Source: Ligustrum vulgare
Lineage: Eukaryota > Streptophyta > Magnoliopsida > Lamiales > Oleaceae
NCBI GenBank assembly: GCA_963555705.1
Contig: OY743174.1
Location: 57,186,234-57,250,233 of the forward strand
Length of the DNA: 64,000 nt
Direction: 5' to 3'
Positions 58,595 through 64,000 of this stretch are shown here, piece after piece. Position 1 is the stretch's first letter, and each line of letters opens with the position of its first letter. The notes beneath the pieces are model-generated. The model did no database searches. It was not told where the DNA came from and saw only the letters and a program-made list of their open reading frames with translations. Made by a program: the position numbers and the translations under genes.

Positions 58595-59250
58595 ATGGAT
58601 CATGGAGATCCTTCTTATAAGTGTGAATTTTGCAAGACTATATTTTGGTTCGATGAAAGAGTAGACAAGCATTATAAAACCTGTCAAGTCCCGAAGTTCT
58701 CATTATGCTACATGCAAGGCAACGTCAAGATTCCACCAATGAAGGATCCTTCGCAAATATTTAAAATTTTACTATATGGCAGGGATGAAAAGAGCAAGAA
58801 TTTTATTGAAAACATAAAGATCGGAGATGCTTTGTATTTGGTCCAATCAATCGTTGAAAGTACATACCCATCATTCTCGACCAAGATCGGTGATGCTTTG
58901 TACTTACAAGGAAGATCTATTCTTGCTCCAACATTGAATGATGTCAAAGAATAAATGAGTACATGATTTCTAATAATGATGATAAATAAAAGATAAATAT
59001 ATGTTCAAATACAATCTCTAGGTCTGACGACATGTGAGGTTTGTTCAGATTCATCCATTATACAAAGTTCTTAATTGGGATAAAATATTCTGGTGTGCCC
59101 AATCACGAGTTGAAATTGAGAGTCAGTATTTTGATAATGTTGTTGAGGAATATTGATTATGCTTCGAGATTGTGCAACGGAATATCTTGCAATATCTAGA
59201 GTTACAAGTTGTTCGGCATAAAGATAATTATATACGATAAGGAAGTCAAG
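58595..59250 (+). pseudogene. Helitron RepHel remnant with internal deletion (N-terminal zinc region joined to helicase C-part)
   Basis: The frame 58595-58954 starts MDHGDPSYKCEFCKTIFW and continues PKFSLCYMQGNVKIPPMKDP, the CxxC-containing segment and conserved block near the N-terminus of plant Helitron RepHel proteins. In the same frame it then gives YLVQSIVESTYPSF and LYLQGRSILAPTLNDVKE, which belong to the C-terminal part of the PIF1-like helicase. The Rep nuclease and the helicase ATPase motifs are missing. KIGDALYL occurs twice, around the join. After the stop at 58952 the helicase continues in another frame (INEYMIS), then VPNHELKLRVSILIMLLRNIDYASRLCNG near 59097-59185. It is dead. 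Confidence 0.8.
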
Positions 59251-59567
59251 CCCACCAATTTAACTACAAATGTCGTGTTTAAAGAAATTTTCCAAAATTT
59301 GTATTAAGTTGAATTTAGAAAAACTAAGGCTTTGTTCGACAACTACAGGTAGATTATAATTTGTAGGGGTGGAAAAAAAATCGGAACCAAGAGAATCGAA
59401 CCGAACTGAACAAAAAAAAATTGAAACCGATCGATTTTTCAGGAGAAAAATGAGAAACGAAACTGAAAAATGGAGAACCGAAAATTGATAGGTTCCTATT
59501 TGAAAATTGAAAATTGAAAACCGAACTGAGAACCGAACATTCTTAATTTAAAAACGCCTTTTTTGTA

Positions 59568-59830
59568 GCGTACCCGGTCCTCAAGGGCTGTCGGCCGTCT
59601 ACTCATGGTCTTTCCACTCCCCCCTGGTCGTCCTGCTCCTCGAGAGCTGGCAGCCTCGTTTCCAGGAAGTGGATTTTTACCTCCCCAGGGATTCGAACCT
59701 TGTACCTAAGGGTTAAGTACAAATTTCATGGAATCCCTGGTACCATTAGACCACGAAGCTGCCGGCCCTCAAGGAGCAAGAGGACCAGGGGGGAGTGGAA
59801 AGACCATAAGTACGACACGGAGAAGGCCCT
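59568..59830 (-). mobile_element. tRNA-derived SINE-like unit with a second partial copy facing it
   Basis: On the minus strand, TGGTCTAATGGTA (59753-59741) fits a pol III A box and GGTTCGAATCCC (59698-59687) fits a B box, about 45 bp apart as in tRNA-headed SINEs. A body follows with 'gaccaggggggagtggaaagaccatgag' (to about 59604) and an A6 run near 59568. The body recurs in the opposite orientation at 59770-59816, giving an inverted repeat around the tRNA-like head. It is not a working tRNA: no cloverleaf with a proper acceptor stem could be drawn. Confidence 0.6.
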
Positions 59831-59854
59831 AACGAGGGAGCCAGATCGTTACAA

Positions 59855-60064
59855 GTTTGGTCACACAAGGTCACAGTTCGTTCGCTCAAAGTTACAGTCC
59901 AGTCACACGAGGTCACAGTTCACTTACATAAAGTCACAGTTCAGTCAAACAAGGTTACAGTACAGTCACGCAAGGTTACAGTACAGTCACGCAAGGTCAC
60001 AGTTAGGTCACATAAAGTCACAGTTCACTCACACAAATTTACAGCTCGGTCACACAAAGATCAT
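59855..60064 (+). repeat. Tandem repeat, 21-bp period, ten units
   Basis: Units of GTTCAGTCACACAAGGTCAC plus A with scattered substitutions, start to start exactly 21 bp. Because 21 is three times seven, one frame stays open and encodes a degenerate heptapeptide (S-Q-x-x-H-x-x-like). I regard that frame as a by-product. Confidence 0.9.
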
Positions 60065-60119
60065 ATTTGACACAACTATAGTTCACATCACATCATCATC
60101 CAATGATCACACAAATTCA

Positions 60120-60575
60120 TAGTTGGTATATAATTGATCACAATCACCCACAACTGGTCACATAATATTTATTTATTGCTCACAACTTATGCGTTTTTTT
60201 GGTCACATCTCGCATTTATCAAATTGCACAATGTCACAATTAATCAATATTTTGGTCACGTTTAGTTAATATTTAGTCACATTGACCTAATAATTGGTCA
60301 CAATTGCCATAATTGGTCATAATCACTTTCCAAGACACTAAACCCTAACCCCACCTACCACAAATCCACCCCACCCACCCCATCCAACCGGAAAATCGAA
60401 ACCCAAACCCAATCTTGTTCATCTTCAAAGTCATATTGGTCACAAAAAGTCACCCCACCCACCCCCAAAGTCACAGTGGTCACTGGTCACACAAAGTCCC
60501 GGTGAAATCATACAAGGTCGCAGTTCGGTCACACAAGATTATAGTTCGGTCACATAAAGTTATAGTTCGATCAAA
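60120..60575. repeat. Degenerate GGTCACA-rich repeats
   Basis: Longer, imperfect units with 'taattggtcaca' and 'caatattttggtcac' follow the 21-bp array. 21-bp-like units return at 60475-60575. Similar units continue at 61945-62350 beyond the LTR copy. Confidence 0.65.
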
Positions 60576-60579
60576 GAGC

Positions 60580-60786
60580 CATTGATTATTGTTCGCTGCC
60601 ATCTTGCTGTATTGCCTCCAATTTTCTGAAAATTCATTCAATACTTGAATGTGAAACAATTCACAACTTTTAAAAATATTTCCCAAAAAAAAACTAAGAA
60701 ATAAAAATAAATAAAGTTCAAACTAAAGCAAGAACTAATTGGTATCAATATTAATTAACAGTCCTCAGTAACGCCGCTAAAAAACT
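60580..60786 (-). mobile_element. Leader of the Tat/Athila-like element (primer site region)
   Basis: On the minus strand directly after the LTR: TTTTTTAGCGGCGTTACTGAGGAC, a mutated form of the TTTTTGGCGCCGTTGCCGGGGAC primer-site context conserved in Tat/Athila elements. About 180 bp of AT-rich leader and MAANNNQ-type codons follow before the GTCAC repeats begin. The rest of the element is gone. Confidence 0.6.
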
Positions 60787-61935
60787 TGTTCACTGATATC
60801 TCGCGATGCGAAATAGCCCACAAGAATTTGATGTTGAATTCTCAATTGTGGATCATTCTTAGGTGAGGCAAATGTCTGATTTTCATGCCAAGAGGTTGTA
60901 TTTATAGGTGGAGAAGAGACATAATCGAAAAAGGAAAGCAAATTGTCAAACCCGCGCGCGAGTCCTTTTTGGTCTCTGCACATTATTCAATATTTCGATC
61001 ATATCTTTCTATTCCCTTATCCAATTGAGGTAGAGATGGCAAATGGGCCGAGCCCCTCGTCGGGTTGTCGGCTCGGATCGTCAAATCACGAGCCACGAGC
61101 GGCTCAGCTCATCCAACTCATGAGCTCGAACACGAGCCAAACAAGCAAATCAAAAAACGAGCCAAGCACGACTCGGCTCGTTTTGATTTTAATGAAAAAA
61201 AAAATTATGTACGAGCCACAAGCTCAAGGGCCAAGCCGATCTTGACCCTTGAGTAACGAGCCGAGCCGAAGCTCAGCTCCTCTAACACGAGCCACAAGAT
61301 CGGCTTGTTGCTAAGACGAGCCGAGCAGGGAGCTTAAAGGGTCGAGCCAGCTCGGCTCGGCCCATTGCCATCACTAAATTGAGGTGATTCACATTGCTTT
61401 AGAAAGATAACTCAAATGGATAAAATTATTACTGAAGTAGGATTTTCCAAATTCGAAAGTTTACAGCCCCAAGATTTGGTCTCAAAGTCCGACTAGAAAT
61501 TTGTCCAGAATCTTGTGCGATTGGATCGATTTTATGGTAATATTCTTATCATATTCCATTCCTTCTTGATTACTACTTGCATCTAATTGAATCCTAAAAA
61601 ACCTCAAAGTATCTTCTTGTTATCCAAATCAATCATTGGATATTTAAAACCTGGTTCCTCGTGTTTAATTTACTCTTCAGTCCCTTAACTTCTAATATAT
61701 TCACTTTCGCAACATGGATGATTCTCAATTGTTGTCATAAACTCCTCAATTGCTCAATGAAGCTCCAATTAGCATCCAATTATGCATTTTTCTTATCAAT
61801 TGCTTTATTCTTCATCTTTTGGGATATTTTCTAAAAAGTAAACAAATAAATACAAATTAAATAGTAAATATTCTAAAACGACAACAATATATTCTAATTT
61901 AGACATACAAATAAGTATATAAAATATACTTATCA
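60787..61935 (-). mobile_element. Internally deleted LTR, same family as 22880-24562, with a nested MITE
   Basis: Reading on the minus strand from 61935 it starts TGATAAGTAT and follows the solo LTR to the sequence 'catcaaattcttg' (near 60820). It then jumps to the equivalent of 24531 onward ('tgggg..atctcgcatcg...atcaggtgaaca') and ends at 60787. About 803 bp of the LTR is missing and the junction is at CTTG, present at both deletion edges in the full copy. The MITE 61032-61376 is inserted in it. Confidence 0.85.
61032..61376. mobile_element. Mutator-type MITE, 345 bp, with 9-bp target duplication
   Basis: AATTGAGGT stands at 61023-61031 and again at 61377-61385, a perfect 9-bp duplication as made by Mutator-like transposases. 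The ends AGAGATGGCAAATGGGCCGA and CGGCCCATTGCCATCACTA are inverted with small differences. The interior is composed almost entirely of CGAGCC/GGCTCG-type motifs in both orientations. The 100- and 63-codon frames across it are artefacts. Confidence 0.92.
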
Positions 61936-61944
61936 CTCGACCTA

Positions 61945-62350
61945 CACAATTGATCAATATTTTGATCACAATTATCTAATAATTGATCACATCTGTGACT
62001 AGAATGGTCACACAAAGTCATAGTTGACCAAATCAAACAGTCACATTCCATACTTGTCAAAAGTCGCACAAAGTTACAATTAGTCAATATTTTGGTCATA
62101 ATTATCAAATAAACTTATCACATTTCGTAATTGTCATGAGGCGTACTAAGTCACAATCGACAATAATTTTGAGTCACAATTACCTAAGAATTGGTCGGAT
62201 TCTATGTTCATCACAAGTTGCACAAAGTCACAATTAGTCAATAATTTGGTCATAGTTACCTAATAATTTCGTCACGTTTCAGTCTCATCACAAGTCGTAC
62301 AAAGCTACGGTTAATCAATATTTTGGTCACAACTACTTAATAATTGGTCA
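61945..62350. repeat. GTCACA-rich repeat array, ~85-bp units
   Basis: Four to five imperfect units contain 'cacaaagtcacaattagtcaat', 'attttggtcac' and 'acctaataattggtcac', resembling the repeats left of the LTR copy. Confidence 0.7.
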
Positions 62351-62495
62351 AAAACACTATTGAAGTCACCCAACCAACCAACCCTACCCCAGCCCCACAA
62401 CCACCCCAACCCAACCCAACCCAACCCCAAAATAATCACCTTCCAGCAATACCGCCACTGTCACTGTCGCTACTGGCCACGACCACCATCACTTT

Positions 62496-64000
<1,505 letters not shown>

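Noticed and set aside
59685..59765. tRNA gene on the minus strand
   Set aside because: A and B boxes are present but the arms do not form a complete cloverleaf and no anticodon loop is credible; better explained as a SINE head.
59855..60064. CRISPR-like regular repeat
   Set aside because: Contiguous 21-bp tandem array without spacers, in a plant nuclear region.
59700..60122. 140-codon frame with heptapeptide repeats
   Set aside because: The frame is open because the tandem period is 21 bp. It starts inside the SINE-like unit and no family is recognisable.
60943..61256. Frames of 100 and 63 codons
   Set aside because: They lie in the Mutator MITE and its CGAGCC motifs.

Overview
This is nuclear DNA from a flowering plant, probably a eudicot. 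It is AT-rich, its genes carry many GT-AG introns, and it is full of plant transposon types: Ty3 LTR elements, an L1-type LINE, Helitrons, and hAT, Tourist and Mutator MITEs. I cannot name the species.

The functional core is a tandem pair of full-size ABCG (PDR-type) transporter genes on the + strand, at 27992-41098 and 44476-56388. I could trace every exon. Each gene has 24 exons with identical phases and, from exon 2 on, identical exon lengths; they encode about 1450 and 1449 residues with no stop or frameshift. The N-terminus, length and NBD motifs place both in the Arabidopsis ABCG37/PDR9-ABCG29-ABCG33 clade (plasma-membrane exporters of phenolics, monolignols and auxin-like compounds). 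The duplication includes upstream sequence: both promoters carry the same paired CTTACCTCATC motif.

Left part (1-27000): the end of an LTR-type element (to 3032) inserted in the first coding exon of a minus-strand TBC/Rab-GAP-like gene; AT-rich DNA with Helitron ends and a tandem array of Helitron-like units (5290-9290); a solo LTR (11032-11699); a minus-strand Ty3 retrotransposon lacking reverse transcriptase (12360-17645); a hAT MITE (18086-18768); and a broken LINE (20038-25830) split by an unclassified insertion that itself holds a 1.68-kb solo LTR.

Middle (27000-56500): the two transporter genes. MITEs sit in the introns of the first gene. The 3.4-kb spacer holds a gene-like minus-strand segment bounded by inverted repeats.

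Right part (56500-64000): a Helitron 3' end, a MITE, a rearranged Helitron helicase remnant, a tRNA-derived SINE-like unit, a 21-bp tandem array and longer GTCAC-rich repeats. Within these lies a second, internally deleted copy of the solo-LTR family, which carries a nested Mutator-type MITE. The window ends in a minus-strand copy of the element family that starts it, with a very long CT repeat.

Apart from the two transporters, I see no gene that looks intact. I found no confident tRNA, rRNA, miRNA or CRISPR.
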